Assembly: GCF_905147365.1 (NCBI RefSeq)
Contig: NC_056406.1
Coordinates: 2,678,501 to 2,742,500, forward strand
Source of the DNA: Aricia agestis
Taxonomy: Eukaryota > Arthropoda > Insecta > Lepidoptera > Lycaenidae
Reading direction: 5' to 3'
Length of the DNA stretch: 64,000 nt
Positions 51,914 to 62,706 of the stretch are shown one piece after another. The first letter of the stretch is position 1. Every line of letters starts with the position of its first letter. The translations under genes and the position numbers were made by a program. The notes beneath the pieces are model-generated. The model saw only the letters and a program-made list of their open reading frames with translations, did no database searches and was not told where the DNA came from.

Positions 51914-53641
51914 GTCACCGTTACCTGTCCCCCGAGCTACGGTACCGTGGGTACGAGCAGACGTATGCCGACATCAGGGAGTACCCCTACATCGCGGCGA
52001 TGCTCATGAACGACCAGATGTGGTGCACCGGCGTCATCATCGCACCAGACAAGATACTGGCCGACGCGTATTGTTTGCAACTGTAGGATATTTGCACACC
52101 GACGACGCCGCAAACCGCATGAAAGAGCATGCGTGTTTGACAGAGCAGTTTGCATTACGTCCGGAATCCAGATGGATCCGTTGATTCACGGATGACGGAG
52201 ACGGAATTAAGCTATCAGAAAATAGTTCTCAGTCTACGTACCTATCCGCATTCCGAACCCGTGAGAAAACAGTCCAGACCGACAGACTTCTTGTCACGCT
52301 TTCATCGGATTCGGACGAAGTGTGAAAACGCTCGCTCTTTAGGTAAGTGTCTAAACACACCATGCCGAAGTTCCGCGGCGGAAGTTCGGCATGATTACGT
52401 CAGCAATGTCAAACGCATACAATATAATGCGACGGAATTTCGACATGATGACTGTGTCATCAGTAATTTAAAATAACTACATTGCAGGCGGAATCATGCC
52501 GAACTTCCGCCGCGGAGCATCGGTATAGTGTGTTTAGACACCAGTAGATCCGTCAGCATTTTCTCGCGGTTCGCGACGTTGGTTTCTATATTCTTAGTTC
52601 ACTGTTCTTTCATAAAAATTATCTACTAATAAAACAAGTAAATATGTAGGAATAAAGATGATGTTCTATAACGCTGCTCTTGGACACTCGTCAAAATATC
52701 GAAAATAACTATGTATAATGGCGGCTCTCGACATAGGCGAACGCGTTGGCCAACGCGTCTGCAGACGCGTTGGCCCAATGTGTAGAACGGGCGTTCGCGC
52801 GTTGGCCGTAGGTATTTAGACGTTGGCCAACGCGCGAACGCCCGTTCTACACATTGGGCCAACGCGTCTGCAGACGCGTTGGCCAACGCGTTCGCCTATG
52901 TCGAGAGCCGCCATAACGTCTACGTTTTCAGTTCCCAGTAGTTTTAAATTCTCAAGCCTCTTCAAAATTTTAATAATAAATAATTAAGTTAAAACACAAC
53001 CTATTCTTAATACAGTAACTACTACCTCAATTCGTTTCAGGCAGTATATGAACCGATTTAATCGAGAACTAGTGAAAGTGTTAAATATCCGTGTCGGATC
53101 AGATAACGCGACAGCAGGGGGCAAACTGTACAAAGCCAGCGAAATATTCTTCCACCCCAACTACAAACCTCATATCCTGGAGTTCAATTTTGCTATTGTT
53201 AAGATTTCTAGGAATATCTCTTTCGCAACAATGAAAGATGCCAACGTGGCCAAGTACTCTCATAGGACTTATATCCCGGCGGACGACGATAATATAATAT
53301 TCGTTGGTTGGGGGACAGTTTATGTGAGTTTATTTGTCATTATTTTACTTACCTACAAATGGTGCCAAACCAGCTACTAAGATTTTGAAATGATTTAGGT
53401 GGAAATGTGTTAAGATTTGTCCGTTGCGTAGTAGAAGCTAAATCCCCCTAGTTAGATCCTTCAAGAGATTCTTGCGCAATCGCCATATTATTATACATAG
53501 ATAATATTATAAAATATACTAGTACCTACTTATTACTTACTCACTGTTTTAGGCAATTGAAGACGGAGGCAAGATTATTGTACTAAAGAAATTCAAAGTA
53601 CCCGTTTATAATCTGGCCGATTGTCAAGATATTCATGGACG
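51914..53641 (+). CDS. Serine protease homologue (catalytically dead), partial, possibly pseudogene
   Basis: A chymotrypsin-fold protein, presumably secreted, though no signal peptide exon was seen. An exon from 51914 reads YEQTYADIREYPYIAAMLMN, then WCTGVIIAPDKILADAYC, where trypsins have TAAHC: the catalytic His is Tyr. The frame is then interrupted at 52084, by a short intron or frameshifts, before SYQKIVLSLRTYP and a donor at 52343. Exon 53041-53323 has LEFNFAIVKISRNISF, with the catalytic Asp position (N-D-I-A) not Asp, and ends FVGWGTVY. Exon 53553-53641 reads GGKIIVLKKFKVPVYNLADC. No GDSGGP exon follows in the window. The intron holds two hairpin elements. Family assignment is good; intactness is doubtful. 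Confidence 0.65.
52347..52541. mobile_element. 195-bp hairpin MITE, GTGTCTAAACACAC family, copy 2, at a splice donor
   Basis: GTGTCTAAACACACCATGCCG pairs with the end CGGTATAGTGTGTTTAGACAC; inner GAAGTTCCGCGGCGGAAGTTC pairs with GAACTTCCGCCGCGGAGC. The left end is preceded by TAA and starts four bases into the intron, so the donor AG|GTAAGTG is spelled partly by the element. The right flank is CAG, so no target duplication is confirmed. Confidence 0.7.
52719..52913. mobile_element. 195-bp near-perfect hairpin, PIF/Harbinger-like, TAA target duplication
   Basis: TGGCGGCTCTCGACATAGG through GCGTTGGCCAACGCGTC and GGGCGTTCGCGCGTTGGCC returns as its inverted copy after a loop of about 20 bases (GTAGGTATTTAGAC). 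TAA lies on both sides (52716-52718 and 52914-52916). It sits in the intron of the protease homologue. Its ends match the 1.5-kb element at 2198-3692. Confidence 0.85.
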
Positions 53642-53689
53642 GTATGTTATGATCTTTTCAGTAGGTACCTAAGTATGAACTACTTCAAT

Positions 53690-53815
53690 ATGCAGTGGCG
53701 GCGTAAGGCGTAGGCGACGTGGACGTGAGCGACCGCCCACGGGTCACGGACTCGCGCTCCTAAGGGCCGCCGCCGCCTCGTCGCGCGCGGACCACGAGGA
53801 TTTTTTTAGGGTTTA
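53690..53815. repeat. GC-rich patch, dispersed repeat fragment
   Basis: GTGGCGGCGTAAGGCGTAGG, CGCCCACGGG and CCGCCGCCTCGTCGCGCGCG stand out sharply from the flanks. A similar GGCGTAAGCCGTGGGCGG patch lies at 54245-54310. Probably two ends of one degraded repeat. Confidence 0.45.
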
Positions 53816-54318
53816 GTCAGGTTTAGGTACAAGATTTGATAGTCATAATATTATTTTTATAAAAAATCTGTCCTCTTGCGTCATCAATGAGGGGGCTTCG
53901 CAAAAAATATCTTGCCCACATCAAATTTTTATTAGTTACACCCAAAAGAACAAAGCGGTTTAAGTCCTACTAATATTATAGAAACTACAAAAGTTTTTTA
54001 AAATGTTCTGTAATACTCCGCACGCCAAGATTTTTTTTACTTTTGGGGAATACAATTTAGGTATATTATATTCTTCTTGAAGTAGTTAGATACCTAATTA
54101 ATTAATTAATAATTATTGGAAATTAGCTGACAAGCTCCGAAACACTAGGTAATATTAGGCGAGTCATAAAAACTTCCAGTTCCACATATTATCGATATCT
54201 ACTCTCGAATATTTCTCAGGCAAGTGTTTTATGATTTTATCTCCCCGGCTGGCGTAAGCCGTGGGCGGTGTGGGCGATAGCCCACGGCCTCGCGGTCCTA
54301 GCGGCCTCGCATCTTGAT
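53816..54318. other. Spacer
   Basis: AT-rich with TTAATTAATTAATAATTATT and the second GC-rich patch at 54245-54310. No gene; the missing protease exon is not here. Confidence 0.35.
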
Positions 54319-55410
54319 ATCCTACTAATATTATAAAGGCGAAAGTTTGTTTGGATGTATGGATGTGTGGATGTGTGGATGTATGGATGTGTGGATGTAT
54401 GGATGTGTGGATGTGTGGATGTATGGATGTTTGTTACTCTTTCACGCAAAAACTATTGAACAGATTTTAATGAAACTTTACAATAATATAGCTTATACAT
54501 CAGAATAACACATAGGCTACAATTTTAACCGACTTTCAAAATGGGGGAGGTGTTATGTTCGTTTTCTTATGTTCAACGATTACTCCGCCGTTTGTTAACC
54601 GATTTTCAAAATGTTTCTTTTGGTATGTAGGGTATCATCCCAATTTGGTATTATATTCACAAAAGTGGTGATCTGATGAAGGATCCATAAGTAATCGAGG
54701 GAACTCCTCAAAATTTATGGGGAAACGTGTGGTGACTTCGGTTTCGTGAGAAGTATTCTAAGCATATGCTACAAACAAGTAAGATTTTGCACCGAGGTAT
54801 ACCTGCAGGTATACCGTGGTTCGGAAGGTGCTGAGAGAACTCCTGATTCTTTATAGATACAAGTTTGGGAGTTTCGGCGTTGTTTTAAGAACGGAAAGCA
54901 TATGCTACAATGCAAATTACATTCATCATCATCATCATCACTACCATATTATTATACCATGCATCGTTCCATGATTATGAGCCTTTTCATAGTCTTTTAG
55001 ATCGAGGCTCGAGTTTGTCAAGCGATAATTTTAAAAAATCTATAAAAAAATATTATAAACCTGAAGAGTATGTTTGCTTAAATGCGCTAATCTCAGGAAC
55101 TACAGGTCCGATTTTAAAATTTATCTCAGTGTTAGATATCTCATTTATCGAGTAAGGCTATAGGCTATATTATGATAAATTATCACGCTAAGACTAATAC
55201 GACCGAAGAAACTAAGGAAAATGTGGTAAAAACGGGGAAAATATTAGAAATGGTTTATCTCACGAACTACTGGAGCAATTTTTATAGCAATATTTGGCAC
55301 TTATATATAGACCACGTGAAAGGAGTATTTATAGCTATTTTTATTCGAAAATGTACGGTTTCTGTGAAATTCCTAATTTACGCGGGCGGAGCCGCGCGGG
55401 ACATCTAGTT
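54319..55410 (+). repeat. GGATGTATGGATG SINE/LINE-like repeat, copy 2
   Basis: Same order of blocks as 32554-33466, with a longer GGATGTGTGGATGTATGG run at the left and an extra stretch before the end GCGGGCGGAGCCGCGCGGG and ACATCTAGT. The copies are nearly identical over long parts. Confidence 0.75.
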
Positions 55411-55769
55411 TTTAATAAAATTTAATTGTGTGCATTGGAATCGACATGATTATTTACTTATTTTCATTTGGCTTTTTAAAGCAATATCTTATCTAGTATC
55501 AAAAATAAATTCACGAAAGGTAAACAACAACTGTTATTGTTTCTCAAACATTCAAATACACATACTTATTTATTTAGCTTCTTTCAATCACAAATTAAAA
55601 TCGCTTTACTAATATTTTTATACTTAGATAAAATCAAATCTTGAGCTAAATTCAGTAAAATGTAGAAATAACAATTAGGTAACAAACTTAAAACGTATTT
55701 TTCCCTAAAATCTAATTTTAATTGCCAGGAAAAACTTTATAATATAAAACAAAAAGTAAATAATATCTT

Positions 55770-56445
55770 TTATACAAAATAGACTGTGTCACTTTCGTCA
55801 CACAGATAATATTCATTGGAATCATTTTCTTGAGTAATGTTAATCTGTTTCACTATAGATACTTCAGGTACTAAATCGACATCTCGTTTTTTTGGAATAA
55901 TAAATTTCACATTTCTCAAAGAATCTGTAATAGTTTTTAAGAATTTAATTTTATAATATTGCTCACTATTCTTTAATTCTAAATTCATTACAAAGCCAAC
56001 ATAGTATTTCCAAGTTTTTTTTTTGGTAATAGCGTACTAAAACAGTGTCATTTATTTTTAAAATACTACACATTAAGTTTTGAATAGAATTTTCATCTAC
56101 ATCATCTTTGCTGCCGCTAATTTCAGCGTTATTTATTTTGTATTTATTATTAATTTTGTCTTTTGCTTTTATCTTGTAATCCTCATCTAACTTGTTTTCT
56201 TTGGCTCTATTCCTATCTTCATTGTCTTTATTTTCGTTATTTTCCGTTTTGATTCTGTCATTTTTGCCTTTACTCCCACCTTCTTTTCCATCTTCCGCTT
56301 TATTTTCGTCTTCTTTGGCTTTATTTATATCTTCTTCTGCTTTGTTGCAACCCTCGTTAGACTGAATCTTATCATCCTCGGCTGTGTTTGTGTTTTCTTC
56401 GGCTCTAATCTTATCTTCATTGTCTTTGTTTTCGTTTTTTTCCAA
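55770..56445 (-). pseudogene. Transposon protein fragment with charged repeat and C-terminal module
   Basis: The minus-strand frame begins MEKNENKDNEDKIRAEENT and continues as an irregular 7-residue repeat of Lys, Glu, Asp and Asn (INKAKEDENKAEDG). It then reads NDTVLVRYYQKKNLEILCWL. After a frame change near 55980 it continues EQYYKIKFLKTITDS and FIIPKKRDVDLVPEVSIV to a stop. The second part matches the end module (D.VLVKY.KK...Y.IKFLR) of the SFDLQQ-type insect transposon protein at 42460-43839. The charged part is low complexity. Confidence 0.45.
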
Positions 56446-56454
56446 CTCCGTTGC

Positions 56455-56672
56455 GCCAAAATTCGTTTATCGCGCGGGAAGCGTACATTTTTCCAGGATA
56501 ATATGTATCCTATGTTATTCCCGGGACTCTAAAGTATATCCATACCAAATTTCAGCAATATCGGTTTAGCGGTTTGGGCGTGAAGAGGTAACAGACAGAC
56601 AGACAAACTGACAGACTGACAGACAGACAGACAGACAGATACACTTTCGCATTTATAATATTAGTATGGATA
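56455..56672 (-). repeat. TCTG-type SINE-like copy, minus strand
   Basis: On the minus strand: TCCATACTAATATTATAAAT, GCGAAAGTGTATCTGTC with TCTG run, CACGCCCAAACCGC, and the degenerate end at GCGCGATAAACGAATTTTGG. Confidence 0.7.
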
Positions 56673-56999
56673 AATAAATAAAATTCTTTATTTATGTAAA
56701 TCCATACATATTTGTTGCAGGGGCTTCCCTTTGAGTAGTCAAAAGACACTTGTTTTTGTTGGGAATGCCTCGCTCTTCCAGCTTAATATCTAATCTAGCA
56801 CTTAGTACATAATTGCATAAGTAAAAGAAGTGTGGAGTCAGTAGGTGAAAGTGATAAGTGTTTGTGAGTGTGTGTAGTGCGTGTGTAATGTGCGTGAGAA
56901 GTGGGTGAGTGAGATGTATAATCCCATCTTTTTAAGTTATTATAATATTATTATTATGCGCAGACCTTTATGGGCCCCTTATGTTACGTAACATAAAAT

Positions 57000-57803
57000 T
57001 TTATGTTACCGGTAACAGAAAAGTATCATAAGAGTAACATAAAGTAACATAAAAGTGAAATATTTTGGATGAAAGAAGGTTATAATTTGGAAACGAAAAA
57101 GATTTGCGCTTTTAAAGACGTTTCTTTCATAAATGTAAGCTTTACCATACAAACAAATAACACAATTAACATAAACCAGCGAGTACTTATCTTTAAAAAT
57201 CACAATAATTGTTTTCCAATTTCACTGACGAAAAATGCGTGCACTGTTTGACACAATCCATAGACAACAATATGGCGTCTTTTTTTTTAACTCTAATACT
57301 TCTATTCAATGTTGCCTGTCTTATAATGCCAATTCTCCTAATATTATTCAAAGTTTACATTTAACCACGATATTGGTAACATAAAAATAGTAACATAAAA
57401 GTGTAGAAATTAAAGACATGTTTTAAAATTGGGATAAACATAAATGGAATGGCGTTAAAACATAAAGAGATATTGCGTTAAATTGCTCGAACCTCCTTCT
57501 TTTCTATTATGTATTATACAATACAGCTTACTTCAATAAATATTCGTAACATTTGTTGATTAAAGTTATGATTAAATTTATTGACAAGTTTTTTTTTGTA
57601 TGAAAATATATTTCCTTGTGCTCTTTGAAATTAAATTTTATAAAAACTTTTCTAGTTACAGCTAATTCGTAAAAGTTGTTTTTACCTTTAATAAAATACA
57701 ACAGGATAAAAATACCAAAGCAGGTAAAAATATTAAATTGTTTGTGATATTGTATGAATCTCACTGGTTATGAAAAAAGTGGAAAAATCTACGGCCTGAC
57801 CCT
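57000..57803 (-). repeat. GTAACATAAAAG repeat and associated frame
   Basis: Words GTAACATAAAGTAACATAAAA occur at 57000-57055 and 57370-57400, and GGCCGTAGATTTTTCCACTT (minus strand) at 57775-57803. The same words are joined at 48055-48150. The interior is AT-rich without a convincing gene. Confidence 0.35.
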
Positions 57804-57955
57804 TATATTTTTGAACAAATACGTTTAACCTTTGTTTGACCTTCAATGGCGTTAAATTAGCAATAAATTCGACCAACATTACGTTTCGAACTTTTGGTAA
57901 GCTTCTCCTATCAGCTTTCACATAGTGAGAACATGCATTTGACGAACCAGCCATT
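57760..57955 (-). pseudogene. Short transposon-like reading frame (RRSLPKV type)
   Basis: The minus strand reads MAGSSNACSHYVKADRRSLP then KVRNVMLVEFIANLTPLKVK. A RADRRSLPKV phrase followed by a short aliphatic stretch recurs at the N terminus of small transposon-borne proteins in Lepidoptera. The frame then enters the GGCCGTAGA repeat end, so its real end is uncertain. Confidence 0.35.
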
Positions 57956-58038
57956 ATAAATAAGATTGAAAGGAAATTTAAAACATATGCAGAGGTCAAT
58001 TGGCGGCCGATGATGACGTCAGAGCGAAACTTTAAAAA

Positions 58039-58370
58039 TTTTTTTTTTTTTTTTTTTATGAAAGAAGGGGGCAAACGAGCAAACGGGTCACCTGATGGAA
58101 AGCAACTTCCGTCGCCCATGGACACTCGCAGCATCAGAAGAGCTGCAGGTGCGTTGCCGGCCTTTTAAGAGGGAATAGGGTAATATGGGAGGGTAGGGAT
58201 GAGAAGGGAAGGGAATAGGGGTGGATAGGGAAGGGAATTGGGCCTCCGGTAAACTCACTCACTCGGCGAAACACAGCGCAAGCGCTGTTTCACGCCGGTT
58301 TTCTGTGAGAACGTGGTATTTCTCCGGTCGAGCCGGCCCATTCGTGCCGAAGCATGGCTCTCCCACGTAT
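58039..58370 (-). repeat. Poly-A SINE-like element, copy 4
   Basis: Complete minus-strand copy, with a long T run (oligo-A end) at 58039-58057 and ATACGTGGGAGAGCC at the other end. Confidence 0.8.
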
Positions 58371-58639
58371 AAATTTAGAAAAAACTAAATTATTTAGAAA
58401 AAACTAGCCAATGAATTTCAAAATTATTTAATTTATATTCTTAAAATACCCTATTTTAACGAACAAATAAAATAAAAAGTAAGTACATGTGATTTTTTTT
58501 GGACAATGCCCATTGACATCTCATATACAACTAAGTATTATACATCTTTTTTTCCAATATCCCGTTTTAAGACCAAAGCATTTTAAAATATGATAACCTA
58601 ATGATTATCTAAAAAAAAAAAATTATTAATAAAATCAAT

Positions 58640-59000
58640 TAATCCCAGGATCAATATTTAATTGGCTTATTATTTTCCTTAATGATGACTTGGAAGGCAA
58701 AATAAATATTTTTTGTAGAAACCTATATGATTTGGGGCCTTGTTAGTATATGGATAGAGCAATGAGCTTTTCCTCTCTTGTAAATCGGCGGGCCTTCTCG
58801 TTTTTTGTGCGGAGCCGAACTTGCGTCCACAAAATTGATTTAGTTAACTGTTAAGGGATTCATGTTTTTTGTTAACTCTTCTAAAGATTTTTTTTCACTG
58901 AAGACTAATGCCCTTTTGGCTCTGCAATTATAATCATTTTGGCGTTTTGCCTTTTTATGTTCATTATAAAATAATTTGTATCTCGAAGTTAATGAATTCA
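58640..59000 (-). pseudogene. P-element/THAP9-like transposase fragment
   Basis: The minus strand reads YKLFYNEHKKAKRQNDYNC, KKSLEELTKNMNPLT (coiled-coil part), a stop, then YKREEKLIALSIY, GPKSYRFLQKIFILPSKSSL and, after a frame shift, LNIDPGIN. The order E(E)K-x-LALS-x-Y, P..YRFL.K.F.LPS..TL and IN...GIN is that of the P-element/THAP9 transposase core. Two stops and one frame change make it inactive. The THAP domain itself is absent. Confidence 0.6.
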
Positions 59001-59325
59001 CGTTTCTTAATTATCTCTTTTTAACCAGTTTTCTTGGTGTTTTACAAGATGAACCTGAAATTACATACTAATATTTACAAAACATGTAAGTATTTATGCT
59101 ATAGCACATTTGACAACTTGACGCAACTTGACGCTCCCGCATTCCCCGCATTCTGACCACATTGTAGGGGGAGAACTCAAGGGTATAATATAAGAATAAT
59201 TATAGCACACAAAAAAAATCTAATCTCTGTTCCTGAGCCCGAGTTTGCTGACAAGCAGGTATTTTAATTTATTTATTTCTTCGAACAGAATACTAAAGGC
59301 AATAAAAAAAAACACACAACAAAAC
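59001..59325. other. Spacer between transposon relics
   Basis: No frame supported. CTTGACGCAACTTGACGC and CCCGCATTCCCCGCATTC are short direct doublets. Confidence 0.35.
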
Positions 59326-59328
59326 TTA

Positions 59329-60612
59329 ATTGGCAGCGAATGGACCTTCAGGCTGCTTTCCTGCATAAATTTCTAGATTGGAAATATAAAAATTCTTAGC
59401 ATCAACCAAAGCGAAAATTTTTATTCCGTACTTCGCAGGTTTTGACGGAATGTACTGCCTAAACTTAGCCCTTCCTCGAAAAGCAACAAGCATCTCGTCT
59501 ATTGTTGCATTTTCTCCAATAACAGCTTTTTTGACAATTTTCGGTAAATAATTCGAAAATTTGACGAATAGGAGCCAAATTATCAGTCTCTTTTCGAAAA
59601 TTGCGCGTCGACTTGTCATCAAAGGCAATACAGCTGTTTATAAAGTGAAAACGCTGTTGTGACATTGTAAGACGAAAAATGTCCACACCGGTGCCATCCG
59701 ATGTCCACAAATCATTCAAATTTTGTCTTCCAGCACGATGAAATACAGCTATGTACAGTAAACCTATAAAAGCTTTTAGTTCACTCATGTTGACTTCTTT
59801 CATAAATGGATATTTCGATGGATTTGGACAAGCAGCCATTCTTTCTTTTATGCGGTCATTGGTATAATTTAGTATTATTTTGAGCATTTCATCCGTCATG
59901 AAAAGGTACCAACATTCTAATTCTGATTTCGCTGATTTTGCCTCTTGTGTTACTCCGGGCTGCTGCGTAATAATATTCTCAGGGCGAGTGCGAACATTTT
60001 GCCGAAAAGGGGTTTTAAACCATTTTGTTCCATCTTTCCCACAATAAAAAGAACCTCGTACCTGTTCATCTGATGAAATGTCACTTTCCGATTCAATCAT
60101 ATCCGGAGGATTAAATTGGCAGCGTAACCGTTCTAATGGAATGTCATCTTCGCTATCACTCGCTTCTTGTTCGGTATCACTTCCTTCACTACACACACTA
60201 ACATGGTCTTCGCTTTCAGAATCAGTTGCACTAAGCTCATTTTCATCGCTATCTGAAGATTCTTCAAGTATTGATAGGATTCGATGGCGCTCCCTCTCCT
60301 CCAAGTCCATTTTATATATTTATCTAAAAAAAGAAAGCGTAATTAGGTGAAAAAACGTAATAAATTGAAAACAATTTACGGCACAAAGACGTAACGTCGC
60401 CGTTGAGCTGGGTCATAATTACCCGGTCGCGACTTCACACACGTGTAGCTCCTTGCGCAGGCGCCGGCGGACTGAAGAGACGCGCATGACGGAGGGGGGT
60501 GATCCTTAATGGCAGCTACTGAGACACACGGCAAAGCACGGCAATAATTTCGAAAAATATTGCAGAAATAAAACGTGCATGGTCATATTGACCCTGCCTC
60601 AATGACGCCGGG
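59329..60612 (-). pseudogene. piggyBac-like element with frameshifted transposase
   Basis: The 5' end is at 60612, next to TTAA (60613-60616), with the terminal CCCGGCGTCATTGAGGC and GGTCAATATGACC words. The transposase starts at 60310 (MDLEERERHRILSILEE), has an acidic Ser/Asp/Glu N-terminal region, then the DDE_Tnp_1_7-type core (LKAFIGLLYIAVFHRAGRQN, TMSQQRFHFINSCIAFDD, DNLAPIRQIFELF). After a frame change near 59550 it continues TIDEMLVAFRGRAKFRQYIP and SKPAKYGIKIFALVDA, which holds the first catalytic Asp. It stops at GKQPEGPFAAN; the rest of the catalytic core and the 3' end are gone. Confidence 0.85.
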
Positions 60613-60639
60613 TTAAGGCTACGTCCCATCACCGTTTTA

Positions 60640-60870
60640 GCCGGAGGATCTAAATTATCCCTTGATGTATTACTGTAACTAAGTAAATTCAAATAAAAAC
60701 ATTTTTAGTCTCAACAGATTTCTTAATGAGCTTTTTAACCATATGTACGGCCCGCTCACTCTTACCGTTAATCTGAGCATAATATGGAGCTGAGGTTATG
60801 TGCTCAAAACCCCACTTATCAGAAAAAAGTTTAAAATCATCATCCAGGCAAATTATGTGTTCTTTGAAAT
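60640..60870 (-). pseudogene. Ty3/gypsy-type integrase fragment
   Basis: Minus strand: FKLFSDKWGFEHITSAPYY, then AQINGKSERAVHMVKKLIKK. The phrase S.(Y/P)Y.Q.NG..ER.V...K is the integrase core end, whose Glu is the third catalytic residue. No other pol domain is nearby. It is a fragment of an LTR retrotransposon, cut at both ends. Confidence 0.7.
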
Positions 60871-61169
60871 CTGTAAATTATTTAACAATTTTACAACAAA
60901 TATCAAAGAGTAATTATTTAGGTATGTAGGAACCTAAGAAAATTTTTAATTAGATATTAAAACTATTTAAAAATATAATTACATACTTCTCTTTGGTTAA
61001 GGATCTCTCGTGTAGCGTTTATGGATACACTATCCACCGAATCCCTGATGCAGCGAAAAATGCTGGCCCAAATCCACAATTTTCTGGTATGACCCTGTAG
61101 ATAAAAAGCTAAGAGCACACAGCACCTGAAAATATGATAAATAATTAAAGATTATATGTATGTATCTTT
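60871..61169. other. No feature assigned
   Basis: Minus-strand frame GHTRKLWIWASIFRCIRDSV at about 61030-61100 is protein-like but not recognised. A hairpin TCTTTAATTATTTA with its inverse lies at about 61138-61178. Confidence 0.3.
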
Positions 61170-61762
61170 AATTATTTAGATCATGAAGAACAGCAACTTG
61201 CACAGAAAGTACATCATTAGATGATGGCCCTTGCCCTTCAGCCTCACTTTGCTAAATGTATAATAGGTAAATATATGTTAAAAGAATATGTTATGAATAG
61301 GAAAACATGATTTATAAGGCTAGAGTTGCCAGAACTTACAGAGAAAGGAATTCTGTGTTCAGTTTGCACTCCAATGATAGCCAATACTTTCTTATCGACT
61401 TCGGTAAGATCATCTTGGCTACTGGGACCACCACGAGTACCTAAAGCATCCCGTCTCCGTTTAGCCACCCGTGCCTTACTTTTGTGTTTAAGGTCAGCCC
61501 AGTACTACGAAAAAAAATGCAGCAGCGAGGTAAGTAAATGAAGAGGCAATAAAGTGACAATTAATAAGGATACTTACTTTTTTCCATCTTTCTCCAGACT
61601 TTGTAGAACCAGAGTCAAAGGCATTAAGCTGATGGGTGAGATCATTCCAGTGTTTTTCAACATTCGCTTTTGACCTTTACCCAAGGCCCACTCCTCTGGC
61701 TAATGCAGGATGTTCTATATGGAACTCCAGCAACGCCTCTAATTGGTCATTTGACACTCTCG
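61170..61762 (-). pseudogene. Zeste-type Myb/SANT-like DNA-binding gene, three exons, one nonsense codon
   Basis: Exon A (61762-61578) reads VSNDQLEALLEFHIEHPALA, then an in-frame TAA, then NVEKHWNDLTHQLNAFDSG and GERWKK before a GTAAGT donor. Exon B (61504-61340) reads YWADLKHKSKARVAKRRRDA to TEHRIPFS before GTAAGT. Exon C (about 61252-61170) reads SEAEGQGPSSNDVLSVQVAV and a stop. The domain is the Myb/SANT-like type of regulatory protein zeste, common in Harbinger-type and other transposons. The TAA most likely replaces a CAA codon. Exon boundaries are otherwise clean, so the lesion is recent or the reading is wrong there. Confidence 0.6.
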
Positions 61763-62311
61763 TCGACACATATATGAAATATCGAAGATTTATTTTACAA
61801 AACATGATCAAATAACATATTTTATTAATAAAATATAGTAATTACTTTGCAAGAAGGTAACACGAACACAAGAGTACTTTTGTGTACAAACGCGACAGTG
61901 AGGAAACTTCTTGAAACCAACTGTTTCCACTTGAAATTCGGCCCCAAAACATTTTTGCTCTCATTTCGTAAAAGTTTCTTTAGATAGGTACAAAAACTTG
62001 TCAACATGACCAATGTTTACTTGACAGTTGATTTGACTGTTTGACATTCCAATAATAGTTCCTTTGATTGCTACTAAATTGTTTTTGGCGCTAGTGTACT
62101 CGCAAAAGTGCATTAAAACGATCAGCGAATATAGCAAACAATCTTATACTTGATAACAATTTTTTTTATACCCAGCAATCGATCGAGCGATTATCGCTCG
62201 ATTTTTGCTAATGGATTGTTGATCGCTATTTTTACGTGATATCTTCGCGGTTCTGAAACAAATCTACTTAAAGTTGGGTATTTCCGTCAGGATTTATTTG
62301 GGACATAATCT
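61763..62311. other. Upstream region of the Myb/SANT gene
   Basis: A hairpin ATCGAGCGATTATCGCTCGAT lies at about 62181-62202. The 62-codon minus-strand frame at 61825-62013 has no recognisable domain. Confidence 0.3.
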
Positions 62312-62706
62312 TTACCTAACATTCTTCAATTGCAGTTGAATTTGTTGAATGCAACGAGGTGTCATTTCTTCTCCATTCTGCAAGATTCTCCATTCTGCAT
62401 CCAGGGTTGATATGTCTTGGGCAGTTAATAAGTTTCGGAACAAAAGAGTTGTCTCGACTAGACATGGTAATTTGCGCGAGCAAACGACATCCGGGTCTAA
62501 AAATTTCAGTTTCATGGAAAGTTGGTTATTAAATTTGTAGCGATTTTTATTTGCTTTGCAACTTCGACGTAAAATTCCAGATAACACAATTTAAACGCTT
62601 GATTATCATTAGGAGTAATACTCGCATTTGAGGCCAATGAAATTGCTACTTTTGCCCCGAGGTACAACAATGGGCTAAAAATTCCGTGGATTGACGATAT
62701 CAACAT
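62312..62706 (-). pseudogene. hAT-like transposase C-terminal region fragment
   Basis: Two overlapping minus-strand frames read AFKLCYLEFYVEVAKQI, then NRYKFNNQLSMKLKFLDPDV and DISTLDAEWRILQNGEEM. The pattern FY.E...QI..R......LKFLD......DI..L..EWR is that of hAT-related proteins between the catalytic core and dimerisation region. The frame change is near 62550. The identification is from pattern memory and moderate. Confidence 0.4.
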
